Translations under genes and position numbers: made by a program
From: an uncultured Microbulbifer sp.
Lineage (GTDB): Bacteria; Pseudomonadota; Gammaproteobacteria; Pseudomonadales; Cellvibrionaceae
Assembly (NCBI RefSeq): GCF_947489355.1
Contig: NZ_CANLDD010000004.1
Location: 1-64,000 of the forward strand
DNA: 64,000 nt
Direction: 5' to 3'
Part shown: in pieces, positions 1 to 8,841 of the stretch
Layout of the letters: each line of letters starts with the position of its first letter
Numbering within the stretch: the stretch's first letter is position 1
Notes under the pieces: generated by a model
Database searches by the model: none
What the model saw: only the letters and a program-made list of their open reading frames with translations
What the model was told of the DNA's origin: nothing

Positions 1-569
1 TCGTGCGTTTCATTGCTGCGCTTTTCCTTGTGGAAGTCCCGCTCGCTGTTGCTGCCACTGCCCTCATCGTCGTCGCTATCCTGCTTGCGACGAAAACTTT
101 TGTGTGAGGCCCACGCCTGAATCAAGGTGCCATCAACGCTGAAATGCTCTTCCGACAACAGTTGCTTCTGCCGAGCTATCTGCACCACTTCTTCGAACAG
201 GGTGGGAGTAATGTCGTGGGCAAGCAGACGGTCACGGTTCTTGCTGAAAGTGGAATGATTCCACACCTTATCATCAATGCTGAGGCCAACGAACCAGCGG
301 AATAATAGGTTGTAGCGTGTCTGTTCCATCAGCTGGCGTTCACTACGCACGCTGAATAAAACCTGTAGAAGTAGGGCTCGCAGTAATCGCTCCGGGTGGA
401 TGGACTCCTTGCCGTTCGGTGCATAAGCGCAGTCGAGCAGCCAGTCGATACGCTGCAATGCCAAATTAAATTCCTGACGAATCTTTCTCAGATGGTGAGA
501 TTTCGGGACAAATTCTTCCAGGTGAACCGTGGTGAACAAAGCTTCCTGTGTAATATCTGCACCGCGCAT
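1..569 (-). CDS. IS5-family (IS1182-like) transposase, N-terminal part
   Basis: The minus-strand frame is open from an ATG at 569 to the window edge, giving 189 codons. The translation starts MRGADITQEALFTTVHLEEF and continues with ERLLRALLLQVLFSVRSERQ, NLLFRWFVGLSIDDKVWNHS, TFSKNRDRL and EHFSVDGTLIQAWAS. These are the conserved N-terminal (DUF772-like) and first catalytic-Asp (VDGT) blocks of IS5/IS1182 DDE transposases. It is followed by the usual charged linker (RRKQDSDDDEGSGS) and DFHKEKRSNETH. It would catalyse cut-and-paste movement of its own element. The remaining catalytic residues lie outside the window, so it is unknown whether the gene is intact. Confidence 0.9.
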   Translation of the reverse strand, partial: MRGADITQEALFTTVHLEEFVPKSHHLRKIRQEFNLALQRIDWLLDCAYAPNGKESIHPERLLRALLLQVLFSVRSERQLMEQTRYNLLFRWFVGLSIDDKVWNHSTFSKNRDRLLAHDITPTLFEEVVQIARQKQLLSEEHFSVDGTLIQAWASHKSFRRKQDSDDDEGSGSNSERDFHKEKRSNETH

Positions 570-649
570 ACACTATCTCATTGTGGGGTATCGACCCCGA
601 GCATTGTACCAAAGCCAGTAAATACATGAGCCTATTTCAACAGCCTGTT
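1..649 (-). mobile_element. IS5/IS1182-like insertion sequence, one end, cut by the window edge
   Basis: The element holds the transposase start on the minus strand plus about 80 bases of leader. It appears to end near 630-649, where the minus strand reads AACAGGCTGTTGAAATAGGC, a GGCTGTTgAAA-type terminus like those of IS5-superfamily elements. The other end lies outside the window, so the terminal inverted repeat and target duplication cannot be confirmed. The AT-rich FkbM gene next to it suggests that this edge belongs to an acquired segment. Confidence 0.7.
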
Positions 650-688
650 AAAGCTCTCCCTCTTTACAAGAATAAACTATGCGGAACC

Positions 689-1411
689 TTAGAGTGATTT
701 CACCAGGGTCCCATTTATCATCACACAGTCAACCTCAATAATTGCATGTCCACTCTTTTCTTTGGATACCGGAAATAAACCTGACACTTCAAATCCGCAC
801 TTGCGATAAATATTCAAGCTCTCTGTGATGTCAGGCATGTTTTTGTAAATTTTTTTCAGGGCCATTTCAGATTGAAAGGTAGAGATATTTTTAATATTTC
901 TTTGCCCGCCTGCAAAGGCCTCGACATCAAATCCCTGAGTGTCTAATTTTAAATGGATTTTTGGCTGTACGGGACCGCTGAAACTTTCTTTGATAAAGTT
1001 ATCCAGGGTTGATATTTTGACTATTTCTGAATTTCCAACTTTCCCTCTTTCTTTAAGGTAGTAGTCACTGTATTCATAAAAAGAGGAAAAGACATTATCA
1101 ATATTGATCCTGAGCTCTCCACTTTCTCTTCCCAGGGCATAGTTATAGGAGAACCAATTTTTATCACCTTTGCTCGTTTCAATCAGTTCTTTATAGTACA
1201 TTCTGACGGGCTCAAACGAGTGTATTTGTCCTTTGAAACCAATGGAGCGCAACAGCTTTCCATACTGCCCTCTGTTCGCTCCAACATCCAGAACGGTATC
1301 GATTTTAAAGTCGGCGAAAATTTTTTGTAAATGCCATTGTATTTTCAGAGTCTTCTCTTTTTTAACTATGTCATAGCCAAACAAATTGGCTAAAGGTCTA
1401 AACAAATTCAT
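689..1411 (-). CDS. FkbM family methyltransferase
   Basis: This 240-residue protein has the SAM-binding motif TVLDVGANRGQYGKLL (about residues 39-54) and SFEPV, where E is the ribose-binding acidic residue. KLDTQGFDVEAFAGG (about 155-170) is the signature of the Methyltransf_21/FkbM fold. The family O-methylates sugars, polyketides and other small molecules, and such genes are common in glycan and surface-polysaccharide clusters. The substrate is unknown. The gene is clearly more AT-rich than the metabolic genes that follow and sits directly beside an insertion sequence, which suggests horizontal origin. No good ribosome site precedes the ATG at 1411, but the N-terminus looks like that of family members. 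Confidence 0.85.
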   Translation of the reverse strand: MNLFRPLANLFGYDIVKKEKTLKIQWHLQKIFADFKIDTVLDVGANRGQYGKLLRSIGFKGQIHSFEPVRMYYKELIETSKGDKNWFSYNYALGRESGELRINIDNVFSSFYEYSDYYLKERGKVGNSEIVKISTLDNFIKESFSGPVQPKIHLKLDTQGFDVEAFAGGQRNIKNISTFQSEMALKKIYKNMPDITESLNIYRKCGFEVSGLFPVSKEKSGHAIIEVDCVMINGTLVKSL

Positions 1412-1730
1412 AGTTCAGTGGCACTTGATTAAGGCTTAGTAGTTCAGGCATATCCCACCACCTGCTGAAAAATAAAGAAAGTTGCCCAAAAGTGGTAAGA
1501 TATTTTAAACAGTAAACACAGTAACCAATTCTAATACCAATCATCATGGGCAACGGGCAAACTCACCAACCCCGACCTTGCCAATGTTTCCTAGGCAGGC
1601 AATAGGCGCAGTTACGATCACCGCTAGCTCGGTGAGCAGGCTCTCTAGAAGAGGACTTTCACCGCATTGGTTCATACCCATGTTGGACATACATATGACA
1701 CATCCATGACCACTTCTGGCGGCCATGGAT
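1412..1730. other. intergenic, no gene supported
   Basis: These 319 bases lie between two minus-strand genes. A 96-codon frame entering from inside the enoyl-CoA hydratase gene is composition-driven and has no recognisable protein. I see no clear promoter or terminator here. Confidence 0.5.
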
Positions 1731-2510
1731 TTAATCAAACCTGGAGAAGTCCGCAGGCCGTTTTTCCATAAAGGCGGTTGCAGCCTCTTTAAATTCCTCG
1801 GAAGCCAGGCGCTCCTTGAAGTGGCGGCCCTCATTCTGGATAAATTCCAGGCCCTTTTCCTCGGTGGCTTGGCGCAGTAGTTGCTTGGTCAAACGCACTG
1901 CCGCCGGCGCCTTCGCTGCCAGCTCAGTAGCGGCTTCGCGGGCGCGCACAATTGCCTGTTCGGGCTCTACCGCAGTGTTACAAATACCAATGTCCACTGC
2001 GTCCTCTGCCGAGAATTTCTTGCCGAGCAGCAGCAGTTCCGAGGCCCTGGCATGGCCTGCGATACGGGGCAACAGGTAACTGGAACCGTACTCCGGACAC
2101 AATCCCAGGTTCACAAAAGGCATCTGGAACATGGCGTCGTGTCCGGCAAAAGATAAATCGCAGTGCAACAGCATAGTGGTGCCGATCCCCACTGCCGGGC
2201 CGTTTATCGCTGCAACAACCGGCTTGGGGAAATTGTACAGCGCGCCCATAAACTGATAAACCGGAGACGCTTCCCCCTCTGCAGAGCCCCCGAGGAAATC
2301 CATCAGGTCATTGCCACTGGTAAAGTTGCCCCCGGCACCGGTGATGATGACCACACGAATATCTCTGTTGTCGGCAGCACGGTTGAACAACTCCGCCATG
2401 GCGGCATACATGGCCGTGGTCAGGGCATTCTTGCGCTCCGGACGATTGAGGGTGATTTCCAGTATATGATCGCTGACCTGAGCCTGAATTTCCTCACATA
2501 CGCTTTGCAT
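1731..2510 (-). CDS. enoyl-CoA hydratase/isomerase family protein
   Basis: At 259 residues this is a crotonase-superfamily protein. Family features visible are the N-terminal ITLNRPERKNALT block, GGNFTSGNDLMDF (oxyanion-hole and CoA-binding region, about 60-72), KPVVAAINGPAVGIGTTMLL (second oxyanion-hole segment) and FVNLGLCPEYGSSYLLPRI. At the position of the usual second catalytic glutamate of hydratases the motif is GLCPEYG. The glutamate is shifted in the manner of delta3,delta2-enoyl-CoA isomerases and related PaaG/ECI enzymes, so isomerase activity is as likely as hydration. It is encoded downstream of two catabolic hydrolases on the same strand, with a 257-base gap, so co-transcription is uncertain. 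It acts in the cytoplasm on acyl-CoA thioesters. Confidence 0.85.
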   Translation of the reverse strand: MQSVCEEIQAQVSDHILEITLNRPERKNALTTAMYAAMAELFNRAADNRDIRVVIITGAGGNFTSGNDLMDFLGGSAEGEASPVYQFMGALYNFPKPVVAAINGPAVGIGTTMLLHCDLSFAGHDAMFQMPFVNLGLCPEYGSSYLLPRIAGHARASELLLLGKKFSAEDAVDIGICNTAVEPEQAIVRAREAATELAAKAPAAVRLTKQLLRQATEEKGLEFIQNEGRHFKERLASEEFKEAATAFMEKRPADFSRFD

Positions 2511-2767
2511 ATTGTTCTCCGGGTTTGGAATCCATTGGGGCTGGCTGGGAGCCTTTCAGACCGGCCTGGTACAAAGCTGTTTACGCCAACAACCCCTCTT
2601 TTTGGCGTCATGCCGGGTCAATAACGGCGAGCCACCTGTTCAGAGGATTCATATTACCGGCTGCGCCCGCGTAAGCGAGTTCATAAACAACCACATTCGT
2701 TGACGGGAAGAACCCGGCAACCACTGGCCGCCGGGTAACTTGGCTGGCACCTGGAGAATAGTTGCCA

Positions 2768-3697
2768 TCAAGGCTTCAGCGCAGAATCCCTGCACAGAGG
2801 CTGGCACATGCAGTGGATACCGCCCCCGCCGGGGGTAATCATGGAGATATCCGGATCGATCACCTGGAGGCCGTGGGCGCGGCACTTGTCAGCCAGACCG
2901 GTATTGGCCCTGGGCAGCATCACCCGGTCATTGCCTAGAGCCACCACGTTGACCCCCAGCTCCAGCACCTGCGGGAAAGGAATATCGATAATTTCAATAT
3001 TGCGGCTTTTGAACCATTGCACCAACTTCGGCTCTACCGCATCGACACAGACAGCCGCCAGCTTTTCCGCCAGCATCGCCACCATCACGTCGATATGCAG
3101 GAAGAAGGGATCAAACTGGTAACCCTTCACTTCCCAACCCTCTTTTTCCACCCAGCCCTTCATTTGTTGAAAGCCCTGGGGGCTGGTGCGCTCGCCGGAG
3201 TAACCGCACAGGATTACGCCCGGTTCCAGCACCATAAAATCACCGCCCTCAAGGGAGCCTGCGGTAATCACATCGTAGATGGGGATATCCAGTTCGGCAT
3301 ACTGCTTGACGATGGGAACCCACTCACCGCGGCGCCAGGGACTGTACATCTGTGTCACGATAGGGCCCCAGGGGGTCATCACTGAAGAGTCGCGCCCAAA
3401 GATCTGGTACGGCAGGCTGCTATCAGCCGGGATCAGGTGGGTGTTCACCCCCGCATGACGATAAGCATCCAGCATCTCTGCATGTTGGGCTTTTGCCACC
3501 TTCTGATCGAACTGCATGCCCAGTCGCGCGGCGCGGCGGGCACTGGCATTGCCGGTGCGCCAGCTGAAGTTATCCACAGGCCCGATAAGAACATCACGCA
3601 ACACACCGTATTCGGAATCCATGCCCCAGTGGGTAAGTGCAGTGGTACCGCCGTTATCCTTGCGGTATTTCAAGGTAAATTCACGCATCTGATCCAT
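2768..3697 (-). CDS. arginine deiminase/amidinotransferase-fold hydrolase (DDAH-like)
   Basis: The 309-residue protein has the pentein-fold guanidine-modifying signatures. These are YQIFGRDSSV (FxRD, about 97-106), GSLEGGDF (substrate-binding EGGD, about 147-154), FFLHIDVMVAML (catalytic His-x-Asp region) and a C-terminal GGGGIHCMCQPL holding the nucleophilic Cys. Relatives hydrolyse a guanidino group to a ureido group plus an amine (arginine deiminase, dimethylarginine dimethylaminohydrolase) or transfer amidino groups. The gene lies 72 bases downstream of a carbamoyl-amide hydrolase gene on the same strand. A two-step route is therefore plausible: guanidine to ureido compound, then to amine, CO2 and ammonia. 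The actual substrate cannot be read from the sequence. An ATG three codons further in is an alternative start. Confidence 0.85.
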   Translation of the reverse strand: MDQMREFTLKYRKDNGGTTALTHWGMDSEYGVLRDVLIGPVDNFSWRTGNASARRAARLGMQFDQKVAKAQHAEMLDAYRHAGVNTHLIPADSSLPYQIFGRDSSVMTPWGPIVTQMYSPWRRGEWVPIVKQYAELDIPIYDVITAGSLEGGDFMVLEPGVILCGYSGERTSPQGFQQMKGWVEKEGWEVKGYQFDPFFLHIDVMVAMLAEKLAAVCVDAVEPKLVQWFKSRNIEIIDIPFPQVLELGVNVVALGNDRVMLPRANTGLADKCRAHGLQVIDPDISMITPGGGGIHCMCQPLCRDSALKP

Positions 3698-3769
3698 CCA
3701 ACTATCTTATGGCGGGCCACTGACAACAGGTGCCAGAAACCCTTTCTCTTGCTTCAATTTTTTTCCGGC

Positions 3770-5017
3770 TCAGGCCAGCTCAGCACTTGCGAGCATCGCC
3801 TGCAACAATACATTGCAGCCAGCTTCAAGGTGTCCTGGTTCTGCGGACTCCGCCTCATTGTGAGAAAGCCCCCCGGCACAGGGGACAAAAATCATGGAGA
3901 CCGGAGCAACTCTGGAAACATAGACTGCGTCGTGGCCGGCGCCGGAAACCATGCGGCGATGGCTGTAACCCAAACGCTCTACCGCACTATGCACCGCTCC
4001 AATACAGTCCTTATCAAAGGCCACTGGTGGTGAGTACCACTCTTCACGCACATCGATGGTGACGCCAGTGGTTTTCTGGACCTGCTCCGCCAGCCGGTAA
4101 AGGGTACGATGCAGATGCGCTAAGCCCTCCGTCGTGGGATGGCGCAAGTCCAGAGCCAGTACCACCATTTCCGGCACGGTATTGCGGCTGCCCGGCTCGG
4201 CACGCAGATCGCCGCAAGTGATTCTGGCATCCTCAGAGTAAGCCTTCACTTCGGCATAAAGCTTCTCACAAAGCCCGGCCAGAGCCTGTACCGGATCGCG
4301 GCGATCCTCCATGGGCGTGGGACCGGCATGACAGGGCGTGCCGGAGAAGGTGACATCGTACCAGCGGATACCCTGTACTCCGGTCACCACTCCAATCACC
4401 TGATTCTGCTTTTCCAGAACCGGTCCCTGCTCGATATGGGCCTCAAAAGCCGCCTTGATCGGGCCGGGCTGGGCCGGCTCTGATCCCAGGTAACCGATAC
4501 GCGCCAATTCCTGCCCGATATTTTTGCCGGCTTTGTCTTTACGGCTGTGGCCGTACTCAAGGCTGAATTCCCCTGCCCATACTCCGGAGCCCACCATTGC
4601 CGGGGAAAAACGTGCCCCTTCCTCATTGGTCCACACTACCAATTCCAACGGCGCCTTGGTCCTGATCCCTCTTTCCTCCAGAGTACGCAGCACCTCCAAA
4701 CCCGCCAGCACGCCATACACACCATCGAACTTACCACCGGTAGGCTGGGTATCCAGGTGTGACCCTGTCATGACTGCGGGCAGGCTGTTGTCGACCCCGG
4801 GGCGTCGGGCAAAGAGATTACCCATACGATCCACACGGATCTCACAACCGATCTCCCGGCACCAGCGCACAAACAGGTCGCGCCCCTCGCGATCCTCATC
4901 GGTGAGTGCCTGGCGGTTGCAACCCCCGGCCGGAGTCGCGCCAATTTCAGCCATTGCCATCAGGCTGCGCCACAGACGATTACCATCAACGCGCAGTTGT
5001 TGTACGGGGTTTTCCAT
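3770..5017 (-). CDS. M20-family Zn-dependent N-carbamoylase/allantoate amidohydrolase-like
   Basis: This 415-residue enzyme belongs to the hydantoinase/carbamoylase branch of the M20 family. Metal-site blocks are GSHLDTQPTGGKFDGVYGVL, WTNEEGARFSPAMVGSGV, and IEQGPVLEKQNQVIGVVTG, with CHAGPTPMEDRRD in the dimerisation domain and a C-terminal GAGHDA and GGLSHNEAE. Such enzymes cleave ureido (N-carbamoyl) groups to a free amine, CO2 and ammonia. I place the start at 5017, not at the longest frame (5140), because GGAG lies 7-8 bases before this ATG and the extra 41 codons look non-coding. The gene is divergent from tryptophan dioxygenase across 128 bases and leads into the deiminase-fold gene, with which it may form a pathway. 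Confidence 0.88.
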   Translation of the reverse strand: MENPVQQLRVDGNRLWRSLMAMAEIGATPAGGCNRQALTDEDREGRDLFVRWCREIGCEIRVDRMGNLFARRPGVDNSLPAVMTGSHLDTQPTGGKFDGVYGVLAGLEVLRTLEERGIRTKAPLELVVWTNEEGARFSPAMVGSGVWAGEFSLEYGHSRKDKAGKNIGQELARIGYLGSEPAQPGPIKAAFEAHIEQGPVLEKQNQVIGVVTGVQGIRWYDVTFSGTPCHAGPTPMEDRRDPVQALAGLCEKLYAEVKAYSEDARITCGDLRAEPGSRNTVPEMVVLALDLRHPTTEGLAHLHRTLYRLAEQVQKTTGVTIDVREEWYSPPVAFDKDCIGAVHSAVERLGYSHRRMVSGAGHDAVYVSRVAPVSMIFVPCAGGLSHNEAESAEPGHLEAGCNVLLQAMLASAELA

Positions 5018-5145
5018 GTAAAGAACTCCGAACTGAGTATTGCGCAATATACTAATCAATCTGCCGAAACTTTTGTTTTGATCCGGACTGATGAAAGAGC
5101 GCATTATTTCGTGATTGATCAAAACCTGACCAGGAAGCAATCCAC

Positions 5146-5928
5146 ATGCCCCTTACCTATAGCACTTACCTTAAGATAGATGCGCTTTTGCAGTGCCAAA
5201 ATCCGCTTTCAGAGGGTCCGGAACACGACGAGTTGCTGTTTATTGTGATTCATCAAAGCTATGAGCTTTGGTTCAAACAAATGCTCCATGAACTCGATTA
5301 CCTGATGCGTCTGTTCAATACCGGTGAGCGCAACCGCGCCCTGCATACCCTCAAGCGGGTGGATACCATTTACCGCACCCTGATCCAGCAGGTGGATATC
5401 CTCGAGACTCTGACCCCACTCGAATTCCTCTCATTTCGAGACCGCCTATCCAACGCCAGCGGTTTCCAGTCCTTTCAATTCCGTGAACTGGAGTTCCTGT
5501 ATGGCGCCAAGGACCCCAAGAAGCTGGAAAACTATGCACCGGGTTGCGAACACTACCGCCGGCTACAACTACGCCTGGCGTCCCCAACGCTCTGGGATAC
5601 TTTCCTAAGATTCCTGGTTCATGAGGGACATCAAGTGCCAAAAAGTGTGCTGGAAAGGGATGTCAGCCAGGTTGCGGAACCTTCTCCAACGGTGCAGAAA
5701 ATACTGATTGATATCTACCGCAATGACCCCCTGGTAAGCGAGATCTGCGAGGCTCTGGTGGATATCGACACCTCCCTGCAGCAGTGGCGCTACCGCCACG
5801 TGAAGATGGTGGAGCGCACCATTGGCAACAAAAGCGGTACCGGGGGCTCCAGTGGCGTTGGCTATCTGCAGGGTACCCTGTTCAAGACGGTGTTTCCCGA
5901 TCTGTGGGCTATCCGTTCGGAATTCTGA
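5146..5928 (+). CDS. kynA: tryptophan 2,3-dioxygenase
   Basis: The 260-residue length matches bacterial tryptophan 2,3-dioxygenase, the haem enzyme that opens the indole ring of L-tryptophan to N-formylkynurenine. HQSYELWFKQMLHELD (about 40-55) carries the distal-pocket His and helix. FQSFQFRELEFLYG and the C-terminal WRYRHVKMVERTIGNKSGTG with GSSGVGYL carry the proximal haem ligand and the substrate loop. AGGAAG precedes the ATG by about 8 bases. The rest of the kynurenine pathway is not in the window. A tryptophanase gene 1.5 kb away gives a second fate for tryptophan. A bidirectional terminator lies downstream. Confidence 0.95.
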   Translation: MPLTYSTYLKIDALLQCQNPLSEGPEHDELLFIVIHQSYELWFKQMLHELDYLMRLFNTGERNRALHTLKRVDTIYRTLIQQVDILETLTPLEFLSFRDRLSNASGFQSFQFRELEFLYGAKDPKKLENYAPGCEHYRRLQLRLASPTLWDTFLRFLVHEGHQVPKSVLERDVSQVAEPSPTVQKILIDIYRNDPLVSEICEALVDIDTSLQQWRYRHVKMVERTIGNKSGTGGSSGVGYLQGTLFKTVFPDLWAIRSEF

Positions 5929-6071
5929 CCGCCATAGCGGCCAGAACCGGGGATAGGTCCGCCTGGGCTAAAATAGGCAGGGACTGCCAAACCCTCCGGA
6001 ATACCGGCCAAAAGGGGTGTATTTGCGGGAAAAGCCGACCCTTGTCATGGGCCAGCACTATTGTGAGACAC

Positions 6072-6098
6072 AAAAAAGCCAGCGGATCGCTGGCTTTT
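6072..6098. terminator. bidirectional rho-independent terminator
   Basis: A perfect 7-bp stem GCCAGCG / CGCTGGC with a three-base loop is flanked by six A on the left and four T on the right. It can end transcription from kynA (+) and from the exbD gene (-), whose stop is 22 bases away. Confidence 0.9.
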
Positions 6099-6119
6099 CT
6101 GACTCAGTGCAAAGCGCAC

Positions 6120-6539
6120 TTATTCACCGGAAGGGACCAGGGACACCTGTATGCCTGGGTTTACCTCCTTGGCTGCATCTGCGATCTGCACGTAGGTATC
6201 CGCACTGGACTTGTTGTGCGCACGCACAATCACAATGGCCTGGGGGTTCTCGGCGTACAACTGGGCAATACGGGCGCGCACGGCACGGGTATCAATACGG
6301 CTGCCACCCAGGGTAATCTCGTCATTGGCATCCACCATCAGCAGGATGTTCTTATTTTCATCCTCAGATTTCTGATTGGTTTCATTCGGGTCCGGCACAT
6401 TGACATCCAGCGCCTTCTCTCTCACAAAGGACGCCGTCACAATAAAGAAGATCAGCATGATAAATACAACGTCCAGCATGGGCGTCAGGTCGATATCCGC
6501 CTTTTCTTCTTCTACGGCCTTTCCGCGTCTTCTACTCAT
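6120..6539 (-). CDS. ExbD/TolR family biopolymer transport protein
   Basis: The 139-residue protein has the ExbD layout: a short basic cytoplasmic N-terminus, a conserved DIDLTPMLDVVFIMLIFFIV membrane helix whose Asp is the proton-relay residue, and a periplasmic domain of about 95 residues with NPQAIVIVRAHNKSSADTYV. ExbD works with an ExbB-type channel to energise TonB or TolA. No ExbB or TonB lies beside it. The nearest TonB-type protein in the window is at 17.5 kb. I chose the ATG at 6539 (MSRRRGKAVEEEK), as in homologues. An in-frame ATG seven codons upstream has no better ribosome site. Confidence 0.9.
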   Translation of the reverse strand: MSRRRGKAVEEEKADIDLTPMLDVVFIMLIFFIVTASFVREKALDVNVPDPNETNQKSEDENKNILLMVDANDEITLGGSRIDTRAVRARIAQLYAENPQAIVIVRAHNKSSADTYVQIADAAKEVNPGIQVSLVPSGE

Positions 6540-6724
6540 AAAACACCGTGCAGTTATCAAATACCAAGGGCGCCGGTTTAACCGGTCTGATCAGGAGGGC
6601 AAGATTGCCGCGAATTGGCAAGCATTGCAAGCACAACCTATTACCCAGGGAAATAATTATTTTAAATCAATGAGTTACAAAAGAAAATCACACTATTAGG
6701 TTATTTTTTGAGCAAAAAATCCGA

Positions 6725-7177
6725 CTAGCGTTCACTCAAGTAACGCTGGTAATCCGGTACCTCCCGGTCAAAGGATTGCTCCATCAGGGCAGACTGCACC
6801 ATCATATCGGCACTGCTCGAATTACAGGCCACGGGAATATTCCAGGCCGCTGCAATGCGCAACAGCGCCTTGACATCCGGATCGTGGGGCATGGGCTCAA
6901 AGGGGTCCCAGAAGAAGACAAGAAAGTCCACTTTGCCTTCACTGATTCGCGCCCCCAATTGCTGGTCACCGCCAAGGGGGCCGCTCAGCAGCTTCTCGAC
7001 CTTCAGACCGGTAGCGGCCTCTATTTTGCCGCCCGTGGTTCCTGTGGCCAAAAGGTAATGCCTCTGCAGCGATATGCGATGGCGAGTGCACCATTGGATC
7101 ATCGCACTCTTGCGATGATCGTGGGCAACCAGAGCGACGCGCTTACTGGCCGGTAGGGGTTTAGTAATAAATTCCAT
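6725..7177 (-). CDS. mgsA: methylglyoxal synthase
   Basis: The protein has 150 residues, the usual length. MgsA converts dihydroxyacetone phosphate to methylglyoxal and phosphate, a bypass that relieves sugar-phosphate stress. The N-terminus KRVALVAHDHRKSAMIQW, LLATGTTGGKI (phosphate-binding), SGPLGGDQQLGARI (catalytic Asp) and FFWDPFEPMPHDPDVKALLR are family hallmarks. The start at 7177 is supported by GAGGA six bases upstream. The longer frame to 7276 has no such site. It is a cytoplasmic enzyme, probably transcribed alone or ahead of exbD (185-base gap). Confidence 0.95.
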   Translation of the reverse strand: MEFITKPLPASKRVALVAHDHRKSAMIQWCTRHRISLQRHYLLATGTTGGKIEAATGLKVEKLLSGPLGGDQQLGARISEGKVDFLVFFWDPFEPMPHDPDVKALLRIAAAWNIPVACNSSSADMMVQSALMEQSFDREVPDYQRYLSER

Positions 7178-7443
7178 CTGGTCCTCAACGCTGGAAGCAG
7201 TCCCCAGCAGCCCTATAGTATTCCAATTTCTCCAACCTGTGCGCCTTAACCCAGGCCAGGGCGCATTCACAGTCACCTTTCTGACTATTTACCCCACAAC
7301 AACCCTGATCGCCGGGTCACCAGCCGTGATGCAAAGCCCTGCAGCTATCATTCTTGCACACAGGCGGAGCTACCCATTTGCCAATACAGTATTGCTACTC
7401 AAAGGCGCTCCCGTGAATCATCTGCACCCCTAGACCGGTTCGC

Positions 7444-8841
7444 CTACAGAGACCGGAATCTCGCCGTGAAATGCCGCAAAACTGGAGGTTCGTATTCAAA
7501 TTCCAGGCCCTTTAACCTGTGGGCCCGCTCTTGCAACTCAATAATGGCTTCTGCGATATAGTCCATATGATCATTGGTATAAACCCGACGTGGAATCGTC
7601 AGGCGCATCAGTTCCAGTTCTGCCTGCTTTTGCTCCCCGGTTTGCGGGTCTCGCCCCAGCAGCAGCGATCCGATCTCCACTGCACGAATGCCCGCCTCCA
7701 GATACAGCGCATTGGCTAATACCTGCGCGGGAAATTGTTGCGGCGGGATCTGCGGCAACATTTTGGCGGCATCTACAAAAACCGCATGGCCACCGGTAGG
7801 GTATTGAATGGGTATCCCCCCTTCCCGCAGCCGCTCTCCCAGATAGGCTACCTGGCCAATACGGTAATGCAGAAAATGTTCATCTGCAGCCTCGTAAAGC
7901 CCGCGCGCCAACGCCTCCATGTCGCGCCCGGCCATGCCGCCATAGGTCACAAAGCCCTCCATGGGCACACACCGGGTACGCACTGCCTGGAAAAGCTCTT
8001 CATGATCGCGAATGCAACAGAGACCCCCGATATTCACCATAGGGTCTTTCTTCGCCGACATGGTCAGCATATCGCCGTAGCGGTACATTTCGCGAATGAT
8101 CTCAAAGATCGATTTGTCCCGGTAATCCGCTTCTCGCTGTTTGATAAAGTAGGCATTCTCGCAATACCGCGCTGAATCGATCACCACCGGGATATCGTAT
8201 CCGGTAGCGATCTCGTAAACCGCACGCATATTCGCCATGGAAACCGGCTGGCCGCCAGCGCTGTTGCAGGTCACCGTGGTAATGATTGCACAAATGTTTT
8301 GAGGCCCGTGCGCCTCAATGGTATTCACCAGTTTGTGTAAATCAAAGTTACCTTTCCAGTCGTAAGCGGTCGTGGTATCAAATGCGCGTTCGTCCACCAC
8401 ATTGACCGCTTTGCCACCATTTAACTCAATATGACCGGCGGTGGTGTCAAAATGATAGTTTGAGACAAATACCGGCGTGGTGCCGCCGCGGACCTGACGC
8501 ATGCGCTCGATCAGGGCCGGGAACAGGATCTGCTCCGCCCCCCGGCCCTGGTGTGCGGGAACGGTTAACTGATAACCAAAAAAATGCTCAACGGCCTTGC
8601 AAAGATTGTAATAGTTGCGGCTGCCCGCATAGGATTCATCCCCCAGCATCAACCCAGCCCACTGGTTATCACTCATGGCGCCTGTGCCAGAGTCGGTGAG
8701 CAAGTCAATATAGACATTATCGCTGCGCAGCAGGAAGGGGTTCAGGCCCGCTTTTACCAAGGCTTCTTCACGATCTGCCCGCGTTGTCATTTTGATTGGC
8801 TCAACCATCTTGATGCGAAATGGTTCAGGAATTCGCTTCAT
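7444..8841 (-). CDS. tnaA: tryptophanase (tryptophan indole-lyase)
   Basis: This 465-residue PLP enzyme aligns along its length with E. coli TnaA by eye. Shared blocks include the N-terminal EPFRI..VEP...[30 protein letters not shown] [41 protein letters not shown] (the PLP lysine), [14 protein letters not shown] and a C-terminal [16 protein letters not shown] and the GRDPQTG segment favour tryptophanase over tyrosine phenol-lyase. The product set would be indole, pyruvate and ammonia. AAGGA lies about 9 bases before the ATG at 8841. The longer frame to 8898 is rejected. I found no convincing TnaC-like leader peptide upstream, so E. coli-style ribosome-stalling control is not supported. Confidence 0.93.
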   Translation of the reverse strand: MKRIPEPFRIKMVEPIKMTTRADREEALVKAGLNPFLLRSDNVYIDLLTDSGTGAMSDNQWAGLMLGDESYAGSRNYYNLCKAVEHFFGYQLTVPAHQGRGAEQILFPALIERMRQVRGGTTPVFVSNYHFDTTAGHIELNGGKAVNVVDERAFDTTTAYDWKGNFDLHKLVNTIEAHGPQNICAIITTVTCNSAGGQPVSMANMRAVYEIATGYDIPVVIDSARYCENAYFIKQREADYRDKSIFEIIREMYRYGDMLTMSAKKDPMVNIGGLCCIRDHEELFQAVRTRCVPMEGFVTYGGMAGRDMEALARGLYEAADEHFLHYRIGQVAYLGERLREGGIPIQYPTGGHAVFVDAAKMLPQIPPQQFPAQVLANALYLEAGIRAVEIGSLLLGRDPQTGEQKQAELELMRLTIPRRVYTNDHMDYIAEAIIELQERAHRLKGLEFEYEPPVLRHFTARFRSL

